Shown piece after piece: positions 53,946-64,000 of a DNA stretch of 64,000 bases (position 1 is the first letter of the stretch; every line of letters begins with the position of its first letter). Made by a program: the position numbers and the translations under genes. The DNA is from Panulirus ornatus (Eukaryota > Arthropoda > Malacostraca > Decapoda > Palinuridae): assembly GCF_036320965.1 (NCBI RefSeq), contig NC_092264.1, forward strand, positions 21,643,565 to 21,707,564. Direction: 5' to 3'. The notes beneath the pieces are model-generated. The model was not told the origin of the DNA, did no database searches, and saw only the letters and a list, made by a program, of their open reading frames with translations.

Positions 53946-55748
53946 TTGGCGGAATGCTTGCATAGTGCCATTGTACAAAGGCAAAGGGGATAAGTGTGAG
54001 TGCTCAAATTACAGAGGTATAAGTTTGTTGAGTATTCCTGGTAAATTATATGGGAGGGTATTGATTGAGAGGGTGAAGGCATGTACAGAGCATCAGATTG
54101 GGGAAGAGCAGTGTGGTTTCAGAAGTGGTAGAGGATGTGTGGATCAGGTGTTTGTTTTGACGAATGTATGTGAGAAATACTTAGAAAAGCAAATGGATTT
54201 GTATGTAGCATTTATGGATCTGGAGAAGGCATATGATAGAGTTGATAGAGATGCTCTGTGGAAGGTATTAAGAATATATGGTGTAGGAGGCAAGTTATTA
54301 GAAGCAGTGAAAAGTTTTTATCGAGGATGTAAGGCATGTGTACGTGTCGGAAGAGAGGAAAGTGATTGGTTCTCAGTGAATGTAGGTTTGTGGCAGGGGT
54401 GTGTGATGTCTCCATTGTTATTTAATTTGTTTATGGATGGGATTGTTAGGGAGGTGAATGCAAGAGTTTTGGAAAGAGTGGCAAGTATGAAGTCTGTTGT
54501 GGATGAGAGAGCTTGAGAAGTGAGTCAGTTGTTGTTTGCTGATGATAGAGCACTGGTGGCTGATTCATGTGAGAAACTGCAGAAGCTGGTGATTGAGTTT
54601 GGTAAAGTGTGTGAAAGAAGAAAGTTAAGAGTAAATGTGAATAAGAGCAAGGTTATTAGGTACAGTAGGGTTGAGGGTCAAGTCAACTGGGAGGTAAGTT
54701 TGAATGGAGAAAAACTGGAGGAAGTAAAGTGTTTTAAATACCTAGGAGTGGATCTGGTAGCGGATGGAACCATGGAAGCGGAAGTGAATCATAGGGTGGG
54801 GGAGGAGGCGAAAATCCTGGGAGCCTTAAAGAATGTTTGGAAGTCGAGAACATTATCTCGGAAAACAAAAATGGGTATGTTTGAAGGAATAGTGGTTCCA
54901 ACAATGTTGTATGGTTGCGAGGCGTGGGCTATGGTTAGAGTTGTGCGGAGGAGGGTGGTTGTGCTGGAAATGAGATGTTTGAGGACAATGTGTGGTGTGA
55001 GGTGGTTTGATCGAGTAAGTAATGTAAGGGTAAAAGAGATGTGTGGAAATAAAAAGAGCATGGTTGAGAGAGCAGAAGAGGGTGTTTTTAAATGGTTTGG
55101 GCACATGGAGAGAATGAGTAAGGAAAGATTGACCAAGAGGATATATGTTTCGGAGGTGGATGGAATGAGGAGAAGTGGGAGACCAAATTGGAGGTGGAAA
55201 GATGGAGTGAAAAAGATTTTGTGTGATTGGGGCCTGAACATGCAGGAGGGTGAAAGGAGGGCAAGGAATAGAGTGAATTGGATCGATGTGGTATACTGGG
55301 GTTGATGTGCTGTCAGTGGATTGAATCAGGGCATGTGAAGCGTGTGGGGTAAACCTTGGAAAGTTGTGTGGGGCCTGGATGTGGAAGGGGAGCTGTGGTT
55401 TCGGGCATTATTGCATGACAGCTAGAGACTGAGTGTGAACGAATGGGGCCTTTGTTGTCTTTTCCTAGCGCTACCTCGCACACATGAGGGGTGAGGGGGA
55501 TGGTATTCCATGTGTGGCGAGGTGGCGATGGGAATGAATAAAGGCAGACAGTGTGAATTGTGTGCATGGGTATATATGTATGTGTCTGTGTGTGTATATA
55601 TATGTGTACTTTGAGATGTATAGGTATGTATTTTTGCGTGTTTGGATGTGTTTTTATATACATGTGTATGGGGGTGGGTTGGGCCATTTCTTTTGTCTGT
55701 TTCCTTGCGCTACCTCGCAAACGTGGGAGACAGCGACAAAGCAAAAAA
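53946..55748 (+). mobile_element. LINE copy 23, RT and long 3' UTR
   Basis: Enters from the gap at WRNACIVPLYKGKGDK. One TGA at 54,514-54,516 (Trp of ERAWEV); same frame onward (54,520) to TGA at 55,303-55,305. The catalytic box reads FADDRAL in place of FADDTAL. Long-form 3' UTR to about 55,745. Confidence 0.9.
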
Positions 55749-55842
55749 TAGATAAAAAATAAGTATATGAAAGTTCATATACTTATATATGTATGTAAAT
55801 GCCCATACATGCCCATATGCATACATATACATACACATACCT
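55749..55842. other. short A/T-rich spacer
   Basis: ATACATACAC-type simple sequence between two LINE copies. The palindromic AGTATATGAAAGTTCATATACT lies at its start. Confidence 0.6.
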
Positions 55843-57335
55843 CTGTGGAAGGTATTAAGAATATATGGTGTGGGAGGCAAGTTGTTAGAAGCAGTGAAAA
55901 GTTTCTATCGAGGTTGTAAGGAATGTGTACGTGTAGGAAGAGAGGAAAGTGATTGTTCTCAGTGAATGTAGGTTTGCGGCAGGATTGTATGATGTCTCCA
56001 TGGTTGTTTAATTTGTTTATGAATGGGGTTGTTAGGGAGGTGAATGCAAGAGCTTTGGAAAGAGGGACAAGTATGCAGTCTGTTGTGCATGAGAGAGCTT
56101 GGGAAGTGAGTCAGTTGTTGTTCGCTGATGATACAGCGCTGGTTGCTGATTTGTGTGAGAAACTGCTGAAGCTGGTGACTGAGTTTGGTAAAGTGTGTGA
56201 AAGAAGAAAGCTGAGAGTAACTGTGAATAAGAGCAAGGTTATTAGGTACAGTAGGGTTGAGGGTCAAGTCAATTGGGAGGTAAGTTTGAATGGAAAAAAC
56301 TGGAGGAAGTGAAGTGTTTTAGATATCTGGGAATGGATCTGGCAGCGGATGGAACCATAGAAGCGGAGTGAATCATAAGGTGGGGGAGGGGGTGAAAGTT
56401 CTGGGAGCGTTGAAGAATGTGTGGAAGTCGAGAACATTATCTCGGAAAACAAAAATGAGTATGTTTGAAGGAATAGTGGTTCCAATAATGTTATACGGTT
56501 TTGAGGCGTGGGCTATTGATAGATTTATGCGGAGGAGGGTGGATGTGCTGGAAATGAGATGTTTGAGGACAATATGTGGTGTGAGGTGATTTGAACAAGT
56601 AAGTAATAATAGGGTAAGAGAGATGTGTGGTAATAAAAAGAGGGTGGTTGAGAGAGCAGAAGAGGGTGTGTTGAATTGGTTTGGTCACATGGAGAGAATG
56701 AGTGAGGAAAGGCTGACCAAGAGGATACATGTGTCAGAGGTGGAGGGAACGAGAAGTGGGAGACCAAAATGGAGGTGGAAAGATGGAGTGAACAAGATTT
56801 TGAGTGATCGGGGCCTGAACATGCAGGAGGGTGAAAGATGTGCAAGGAATAGAGTGAATTGGAACAATGTGTTATACCGGGGTTGACGTGCTGTCAATGG
56901 ATTGAACCAAGGCATATGGAGCGTCTGGGGTGAACCATGGAAAGTTGTGTGGGGCCTGGATGTGGAAAGGGAGCTGTGGTTTCGGGCATTATACATGACA
57001 GCTAGAGACTGAATGTGAACGAAAGCGGCCTTCATTGTCTTTTCCTAGCACTACCTCGCGCACATTTGGGGGGAGGGGTGGTTATTTTCATGTGTGTCAG
57101 GGTGGCGATGGGAATGAATAAAGGCAGACAGTATGAATTATGTGCATGTGTATGTATGTATATGTCTGTGTGTGTTTATGTATGTATACGTTGAGATGTA
57201 TAAGTATGTATATATTGCGTGTGAGGATGTGTATGTATATACATGTGTATGTGGGTGGGTTGGGCCATTCTTTTGTCTGTTTCCTTGCGCTATCTCACTA
57301 ATGTGGGAGACAGTGACAAAGCAGAATAACTAAAT
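55843..57335 (+). mobile_element. LINE copy 24, older, long 3' UTR
   Basis: Starts in CTCTGTGGAAGGTATTAAG (ALWKVLR). Several frameshifts (about 55,945; 56,296; 56,365) and a stop near 56,588. FADD present. Long 3' UTR ending at about 57,325. Confidence 0.85.
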
Positions 57336-59340
57336 AGATAAAGTAAAATAATTAACATAAACATACACAGAAATATACATATATACACATGTACATATTC
57401 ATACTTGCTTGCCTTCATCCATTCCTGATGCCATCCTGCCTTACAGAAAACAGCGTTGCTACCACCTGCTTCAGCATGGTAGCGCCAGGAAAACAGACAA
57501 AAAAGGCCACATTTGTTCTCGATCAGTCTTTAGCTGTCATGTGTAATGCACTGAAACCTGAGCTCCCTTTCCACATCCAGGCCCCACAGACCTTCCCATG
57601 GTTTACCTCAGACATTTCACATTACCTGGTTCAGTCCATTGATAGCACATCGACCCTGGTATATCATATTATTCCACTTCACTGTATTCCTTGCACACCT
57701 CTCACCCTCCTGTATGTTCAGGCCCCTGATTGCTCAAAATCTTTTTCATTCTATCCTTCCACCACCAATTTGGTCTCCTGCTTTTCCTTGTTCCCTTCAC
57801 CTTTGATACATATATCTTCTTTATCAATCTTTCCTCACTCATTCTCTCCTTGTGTCCAAGCCACTTCTGCTCTTTCAACCACACTCTTTTTATTTCCACA
57901 CTTCTCTCTTACCCTTTCATTACTTACTTGATCAAACCACCTCACACCACGTATTGTCCTCAGACATTTCATTTCCAGTACATCCACCCTCGTCTGTACA
58001 ACCCTATCTGTAGCCCATACCTTGCAACCGAATGAAATTGTTGGAACTACTATTCCATCAAACACGCCCATTTTTGCTCTCCGTGATAACGTTCTCTCCT
58101 TCCATACACCCTTCATCGCTCCCAGAACCTTCGCCCCCTCCCCCACCCTGTTACTTACTTTTGCTTTCATGGTTTCATTCACAGCTGAGTCCACTCCCAG
58201 ATATCCAAAACACTTCACTTCCTCCAATCTTACTCCGTTCAAACTTACACCCCAATTTACTTGCCCCTCAACCCTACCGAACTTAACAACCTTGCTCTTA
58301 TTCACAATTACTCTCAACTTTTTCCTTTCACACACCTTTCCAATCTCAGTCACCAACCTCTGCAGTTTCTCACCCAAATCAGCCACCAGAGTTGTATCAT
58401 CAGCAAACAACAACTGACTCACTTCCCAGGCCCTTTCATCCCAACAGACTGCATACTCGCCCCTCTCTCCGAAACTCTAGCACTTACCTACTTAACCACC
58501 CCAACCATAAACAGATTAAACAACCATGGAGACATTATGCACCCCTGCTGCAGACTGACTTTCACTGGGAACCAATCACCCTCCTCTCTTCCTACTTGCT
58601 CACACACCCTACATCCTGGATGAAAACTTTTCGCGGCTCCCAGGAGCTCACCCTCTACACCATATACTCAAAACCCTCCACAAAGCATTTCTTTCAACCC
58701 CATCTCATGTCCTCTCCAGATCTACAATTGCCACATACAGATCCATCTGTTTTTCTAAGTATTTCTCACATACATTTTCCAAAGCAAACACCTGATCCAC
58801 ACATCCTCTACCACTTCTGAAACCACACTGCTCCTCCCCAGTCTGACACTCTGTATATACCTTCATCCTCTCAATCAATACCCTTCCATATAATTTCTCA
58901 GGAATACTCAACAAATTTATGCCTCTGTTGTTTGAACACTCACCTTTATCCCCTTTGCCTTTGTACAATGGCCCTATGCATGCATTCTGCCAATCCTTAG
59001 GCACTTCACCCTGATCCATACATACATTGAATATCCTTACCAACCAATCACCAACACAGTCACCCCCTTTCTTGATGAATTCTACTGCAGTACCATCTGA
59101 ACCCACTGTTTTGCTGGATTTCACAATCCACAAAGCTTTCTCTACCTCTTCTCTCTTAACCAAACCATTCTTCCTGACCCTCTCACATCGCACACCACCC
59201 CAACCAAAACACCCTATATCTATCACTGTCATCCAACACATTCAACAAACTTTCAAAATACTCCCTCCATCTCCTCACTTCATCACTACCTGTTATTAGT
59301 TTCCCCTTGCCCCCTTCACTGATGTTTCCATTTGATCTCG
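57336..59340 (-). mobile_element. LINE copy 25, older and diverged, antisense
   Basis: Long 3' UTR lacking the extreme tail (from about 57,370), ORF remains 57,702-59,241 with FADD (LLFADDTTLVAD), CGFRSGRG, and VGPLYKGKGDKGEC in pieces. Its residues differ from the young copies (e.g. DVAVNETMKAKVSNR-type changes, RGVRWFDQVSNERV), marking a distinct older lineage. It is cut at 59,340 by the tail of another minus copy. Confidence 0.85.
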
Positions 59341-61345
59341 TCTTATTTTTTTTATTTATTATACTTTTTTGCTGTCTCCCGCATTAGCGAGGTAGCGCAA
59401 GGAAACAGATGAAAGAATGGCCCATCCCACCCACATACACATGTATATACATACACGTCCACACACGCACATATACATACCTATACATTTTAACATATAC
59501 ATGCATACATACACAGACATATACATATGTACACATGTACATAATTCATACTTGCTGCCTTCATTCATTCCCGTCGCCACCCCGCCACACATGAAATGAC
59601 ACTCCCCCCCTCATGTGCGCAAGGTAGCGCTAGGAAAAGACAACAAAGGCCACATTTGTTCACACTGAGTCTCTAGCTGTCATGTGTAATGCACTGAAGC
59701 CACAGCTCCCTTCCCACATCCACACCCCACAAAACTTACAATGGTTTACTCCAGATGCTTCACATACCCTGGTTCAATCCATTGACAGCACATCGACCCT
59801 GGTATCCCACATCGTTCCAATTCACTCTATGCCTTGCACGCCTTTCACCCTCCTGCATGTTCAGGCCCCGATCGCTCAAAATCTTTTTCACTCCATCTTT
59901 CCACGTCCAGTTTGGTCTCCCACTTCTCCTCGTTCCCTCTACCTCTGACACATATATCCCCTTTGTAAATCTTCCTTACTCTTATGTACGTTATTTACCT
60001 CCTTTCAAAACATCTTTTTATTCTTCCTAAAATTTAATGATACTTTCTCACCCCAACTCTCATTTGCCCTCCTTTTTACCCCTTGTATCTTCCTCTTGAC
60101 CTCCTGCTGCTTTTTTTTTTATATGTCTTCCAGTCATTTGCATTCCTTCCTTGTAACTGTCGTCCAATTGCCTCTCTTCACTTTCCTTAACAACTTTACT
60201 TTTCATCCCACCACTCACTACCCTTTTTAACCTGCCCACCTCCCACCTTTCTCATGCCACATGCATCTTTTGTACATGCCTTCACTGCATCCCTAAATAC
60301 ATCCCATTCCTCACCCACTCCCCTTACATCAGTTGTTCTTACCTTTTGCCATTCTACACTCAATCTCTCCTGGTACTTCCTCACACAAATCTCCTTTCAG
60401 GATCATTTACTGCTCTCTTCTCCCCAACATTCTCTTTTCATTTTTGAAAACCTCTACAAGTATTCACATTCATCTCCACAAGATAGTGGTCAGGCTTCTC
60501 TCCAGCTGCCCCTCAGCACATTAACATTCAGAAGTCCCTCTTTTACACACCTGTCAACTAACATGTAATCCAGTAATGCCCTTTGACTGTCTCTCCTTCT
60601 CACATACGTATACATATATGAACAAAGTGCATATGAACGCGCACCTTCATAGATCATACAAACTTCCAACAGCCAGGATTGAACCCGCAACCATAGCCTA
60701 GCAGTAGTGCTCTCGCCTGTTGCATAGGGGTCCTGGGTTCGATCCTGACTGTTGGAGGTTTGTATGACGTATTCTTATGTATATCTCTCTTTTTATATCA
60801 GGTATTCCCAATCATCAGTCTTTTTCAGCACAGATCAATATGTTCTTCACCATTTCCATTGACAATGCTGAATACCCCATGTACACCAGGTATACTCTCA
60901 ACTGCCACATTACTCACCTTTGCATTCAAATCCCCCTTCGCTAATACCTGGTCTCATGCACCAAAGCTGCTGACACACTCACTCAGTTGCTCCCAAAACG
61001 CTTGTTGCCTCTCATGATCTTTCTTCTCATGACCAGGTGCATAAGCACCAATAATCACCCATGTCTCTCCATTCTCTTTCAGTTTTACCCATATCAATCT
61101 AGAATTTACTTTCTTACACTCTATCACACACTCTGACAACTCCTGCTTCAATAGTGCTACTCCTTCCTTAGCTCTTGTCCTCTCACAAACTCCTGACTTT
61201 ACTCCCAAGATATTCTCAAACCACTTCTTTACCATTTCATTTCACTCTCCTTGCATCTCATCTTGGTTACATCCACACACATTCAGACACCCCAATCTGA
61301 GCCTTTGAGGAGGATGAGCACTCCCCATTTAACTCCTTCTTCTTT
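59341..61345 (-). mobile_element. LINE copy 26, older, internal deletion, ends near a host exon
   Basis: Long 3' UTR (59,350-59,760) and ORF end to about 59,965. It then jumps to the EN-RT linker at about 59,985 (all of RT missing), then EN to the 5' region near 61,330 (CCTCCTCAAAGGCTCAGA in antisense). A tRNA-like SINE interrupts EN at 60,610-60,768. Several frameshifts. Confidence 0.85.
60610..60768 (+). mobile_element. tRNA-derived SINE pair inserted in LINE copy 26
   Basis: A minus-strand partial unit (60,625-60,685) abuts a plus-strand tRNA-like unit (about 60,690-60,760) with A-box TAGCCTAGCAGTAG and B-box GGTTCGATCC, the T-loop again 6 nt. The same flanking words as the 4.3-5.1 kb cluster occur (GAACGCGCACCTTCATAGA; CTGTTGGAG..TTTGTATG). 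ACGTAT occurs on both sides, a possible target-site duplication. Confidence 0.7.
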
Positions 61346-61416
61346 CACGAAAATAATTATTTTCTTAGGATTTGGAGGGATGGTTGTTATCATATCGTCA
61401 AATGTTTTATTTTCAG

Positions 61417-61552
61417 AATCAAGTGGTTACTTAGAAGCAGAGGAAGGTACAGTCACATCTCATATTACACAGAAAGACATCAAAGATGCAGTAGACATAA
61501 CTTCAGCAGCTAAAACCTTTGATCTAAACCTAAGGCATTTTGGTCCATACAA
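61417..61552 (+). CDS. WDR46: internal exon of the WDR46/UTP7 gene (small-subunit processome)
   Basis: A 136 bp exon between a good acceptor (TGTTTTATTTTCAG ending at 61,416) and a good donor (GTAAGT from 61,553). It encodes SSGYLEAEEGTVTSHITQ, DIKDAVDITSAAKTFDLNL and RHFGPYK. The block 'EAEEGE.T..I.Q.DI..AVDI.SAAK.FDLNL..FGPY' sits just before the WD40 propeller in WDR46 (BING4; yeast Utp7), a nucleolar U3 snoRNP/90S pre-ribosome factor needed for 18S rRNA processing. It begins in phase 1 (second base of a Glu codon) and ends in phase 2. Only this exon is in the window; further exons would lie outside it or in its introns. Upstream, LINE copy 26 ends about 70 bp before the exon. Family assignment is from recognition, not a search. 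Confidence 0.8.
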
Positions 61553-62863
61553 GTAAGTATTGCAGTTCCCCCAGAAGCTGGGATGTTTTTATGTGTGCTG
61601 TAATTATCATTCTTGGGTGCAGCTATTTCATATCTGCAAGGGTTATATATGTCCTTGTATGAAGTATTTCTCAGCCAACTGGGGTGGCTTTTCCTCCAAC
61701 TCTTTATTGATTAGATTGAAATGAAAAGACTTCCATCTCATGAATTCTCCTGGCATCACCTTCAATCACTCTTTTTTGTACATCACAGTGTTGTTGTTCT
61801 GCCTCTTTTCTAAAGGCATTATTTTGGCCACATTTCTTGTTTGCTTTCTATTTAGGCTTAGACTTGAAGCCCATAAGTGGCTGCTGCTTCCCAAAGCTTC
61901 TGTTTGGAGACTGGCCTCTCGAGAATTGGTGGTTAAGATATCTCGATCTTCTCCTCAGCAGCTAAGCTTTGGAATTCTCTTCCCAATATCTTTTCTTGTT
62001 TGTTGAACATCTTTACATTTAAGAGTCCGGTCTTCAAACACATTTGGAGTCCTGAGTGATTTCTACTCTTTTCCTCTCACTTTATTATTTCTTTTACTTG
62101 AGATGGCCTTTAATTGGGGCTTAGTTTGACCATGCTCTATCAGTCGGTATAAAAGAAATATGAAGTTATGTTTGTTGGAAATTACCTACTTATTTTATTT
62201 CTTGCTTGAGGAACCCCCTTCATGGAGTTCGTGTGGTGCTCAGGTAGCTGGTCACATCTGCTGGGCTGCATCACAAGTTAAGAAGTGTGATGATGTGTTT
62301 GTCTGTGTGAGGTTAGTGCAGTACATTTAAGGAGTAAGCTTTTGGCATCTTCACTATGGAAGTTACATCTTTAGCGAAGGTTCCTATGATGTTTTAAAGC
62401 TGTGTTTAAGGTATTCTAAAGATGATTGGTGTTCAGAATGCAGACAAGAAATGTCACTTGGACAAACATGGGGAGTGTAGTTTCAGCTTAGCATATGTCT
62501 GATGGGGTAGAATGTAAGGCTGGGTAGGGAGGGGTGTTTTCTGCTTCAAGTCCTTACTGTATAATATTTTCTTTGTCATTGTGTTTGTTGGTTGGTGGAG
62601 GGGATGATCTGTGTATATAGACTGCTGGTGTTATGCAAGGGTAAGTTTTTTGTTCCTGCTTGGGTGTTAGTGGTTGGCTCTATATAGAGTGTCATTTCTG
62701 TGGTTGGGGTCAAGTTTTTTGCAGAGAATATTGGTCCTGAGCATATTGAAATGAGTCTGTGTCACAAGTTTTTTGTTGTCATGTTCAAAACTGAAGTTGA
62801 TGAAGTGTTCCAAGGGCATTTTGTTTGTTTGATGCCTTTATGTTAATGTTTGTGGTTTTTATT
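61553..62863 (+). other. probable WDR46 intron, no exon seen
   Basis: Non-repetitive sequence following the donor site. I see no second WDR46 exon. A stretch near 61,950-61,990 translates weakly as AKLWNSLPNIF, a signature of jockey-type retroelement C-termini, so an old unrelated element relic is possible. Ends at the start of an antisense LINE. Confidence 0.5.
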
Positions 62864-63784
62864 ATTATCATTTTGCTTTGTCGCTGTCTCCCGCATTTGC
62901 GAGGTAGCGCAAGGAAACAGACGAAAGAAATGGCCCAACCCACCTCCATACACAGTATATACATACACATCCACACACGCAAATATACATACCCATACAT
63001 CTCAATGTACACATATATATACACACACAGACAAATACATATATACACATGCACACAATTCACACTGTCTGCCTTTATTCATTCCCATCGCCACCTCGCC
63101 ACACATGGAATAACATCCCCCTCCCCCTCATGTGTGCGAGGTAGCGCTAGGAAAAGACAACAAAGGCCCCATTCGTTCACACTCAGTCTCTAGCTGTCAC
63201 GCAATGATGCCCGAAACCACAGCTCCCTTTCCACATCCAGGCCCCACAGAACTTTCCATGGTTTACCCCAGACGCTTCACATGCCCTGATTCAATCCATT
63301 GACAGCACGTCAACCCCGGTATACCACATCGATCCAATTCACTCTATTCCTTGCCCGCCTTTCACCATCCTGCATGTTCAGGCCCCGATCACTCAAAATC
63401 TTTTTCAGTCCATCTTTCCACCTCCAATTTGGTCTCCCACTTCTCCTTGTTCCCTTCACCTCCGACACATATATCCTCTTGGTCAATCTTTCCTCACTCA
63501 TTCTCTCCATGTGCCCAAACCATTTCAAAACACCCTCTTCTGCTCTCTCAACCACGCTCTTTTTATTTCCACACATCTCTCTTACCCTTACATTACTTAC
63601 TCGATCAAACCACCTCACACCACACATTGTCCTCAAACATCTCATTTCCAGCACATCCACCCTTCTGCGCACAACTCTATCCATAGCCCACGCCTCGCAA
63701 CCATACAACATTGTTGGAACCACTATTCCTTCAAACATAGCCATTTTTGCTTTCGGAGATAATGTTCTCGCCTTCCACACATTC
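62864..63784 (-). mobile_element. LINE copy 27, C-terminus and long 3' UTR, antisense
   Basis: Tail at about 62,873, long 3' UTR to about 63,305, then an open ORF end of 156 codons (63,780 down to 63,310), from NVWKARTLSPKAK to VVYRG. The 5' side is cut at 63,784. Confidence 0.9.
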
Positions 63785-64000
63785 TGGGATGGGATAGGGG
63801 GCTAGAAAACCTCCTCTCCTTGTATTTTTAACTTTCGAAAAGGGGAAACAGAAGAAGGAGTCACGCAGGGAGTGCTCATCCTCCTTGAAGGCTCAGACTA
63901 GGGTGTCTAAATGTGTGTGGATGTAACCAAGATGAGAAAAAAGGAGAGATAGGTAGTATGTTTGAGGACAGAAACCTGGATGTTTTGGCTCTAAGTGAAA
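63785..64000 (+). mobile_element. LINE copy 28, 5' UTR and EN start, runs off the window
   Basis: GGGATAGGGGGCTAGAAAAC, GGAAACAGAAGAAGGAGTC and the EN start (CTAAATGTGTGTGGATGTAA, then LDVLALSE at the end). Head-to-head with copy 27. The EN frame appears decayed near 63,900 (TAGGGTGTC). Confidence 0.85.

Noticed and set aside
53639..54516. Apparent ORFs crossing the N gap
   Set aside because: They only exist by reading N as codons; the two sides are LINE copies on opposite strands.
61740..62006. 88-codon ORF downstream of the WDR46 exon
   Set aside because: No WDR46 similarity; a neighbouring frame shows a weak jockey-like C-terminal signature, so more likely an old retroelement trace in an intron.

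Overview
The window is repeat-dominated animal DNA with no bacterial-type gene organisation. About 33 copies or pieces of one APE-endonuclease/reverse-transcriptase non-LTR retrotransposon (called 'the LINE' below) cover most of it, in both orientations and at several ages. The LINE has a single ORF of about 998 codons (endonuclease, then reverse transcriptase, no RNase H seen). It has a roughly 120 bp 5' UTR and a 3' UTR ending in a conserved motif, GCTACCTCGC...GCGGGAGACAGCGACAAAG, followed by A-rich or TA-rich sequence. That layout fits the RTE superfamily best, but the clade is inferred without a search. The repeat mix (this LINE, long (TA)n tracts, TACGACCC minisatellites) suggests a decapod crustacean; this is inference from memory of such genomes, at moderate confidence.

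Layout. 1-26,815: LINE copies with a tRNA-derived SINE cluster (4.26-5.16 kb), a miniature LINE-derived element (7.11-7.37 kb and 20.92-21.26 kb), several (TA)n tracts at junctions, a 2.5 kb open ORF on the minus strand (11.3-13.8 kb) and a 902 bp tandem duplication (24.6-26.4 kb). 26.8-28.05 kb: decayed antisense LINE 5' region. 28.05-33.38 kb: a satellite of 34 bp units made of two variants, into which a 5'-truncated LINE has inserted with a visible target-site duplication. 33.4-34.9 kb: relic of a different LINE, CR1/L2-like. 35.46-49.12 kb: a composite array in which LINE pieces, an unidentified ~735 bp segment with a minisatellite, and a LINE-ubiquitin chimera are repeated. Its middle (39.83-43.14 kb) looks like low-quality consensus. 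49.1-52.2 kb: a ~690 bp-period repeat carrying LINE 3' tails. 52.2-61.35 kb: older LINE copies, a 100-N assembly gap (53,846-53,945) and another tRNA-SINE. 61,417-61,552: one exon of a conserved host gene, WDR46/UTP7 (rRNA processing), plus intron. 62.86-64.0 kb: more LINE sequence.

How it works together. Apart from the WDR46/UTP7 exon there is no evidence of host genes. The window is best read as a record of retrotransposition (5' truncation, TSD, A-rich tails, non-autonomous derivatives) overlaid by duplication and rearrangement, often at (TA)n tracts or short microhomologies. Some structure (tail-to-tail pairs, the N gap, the noisy block) may be assembly error.
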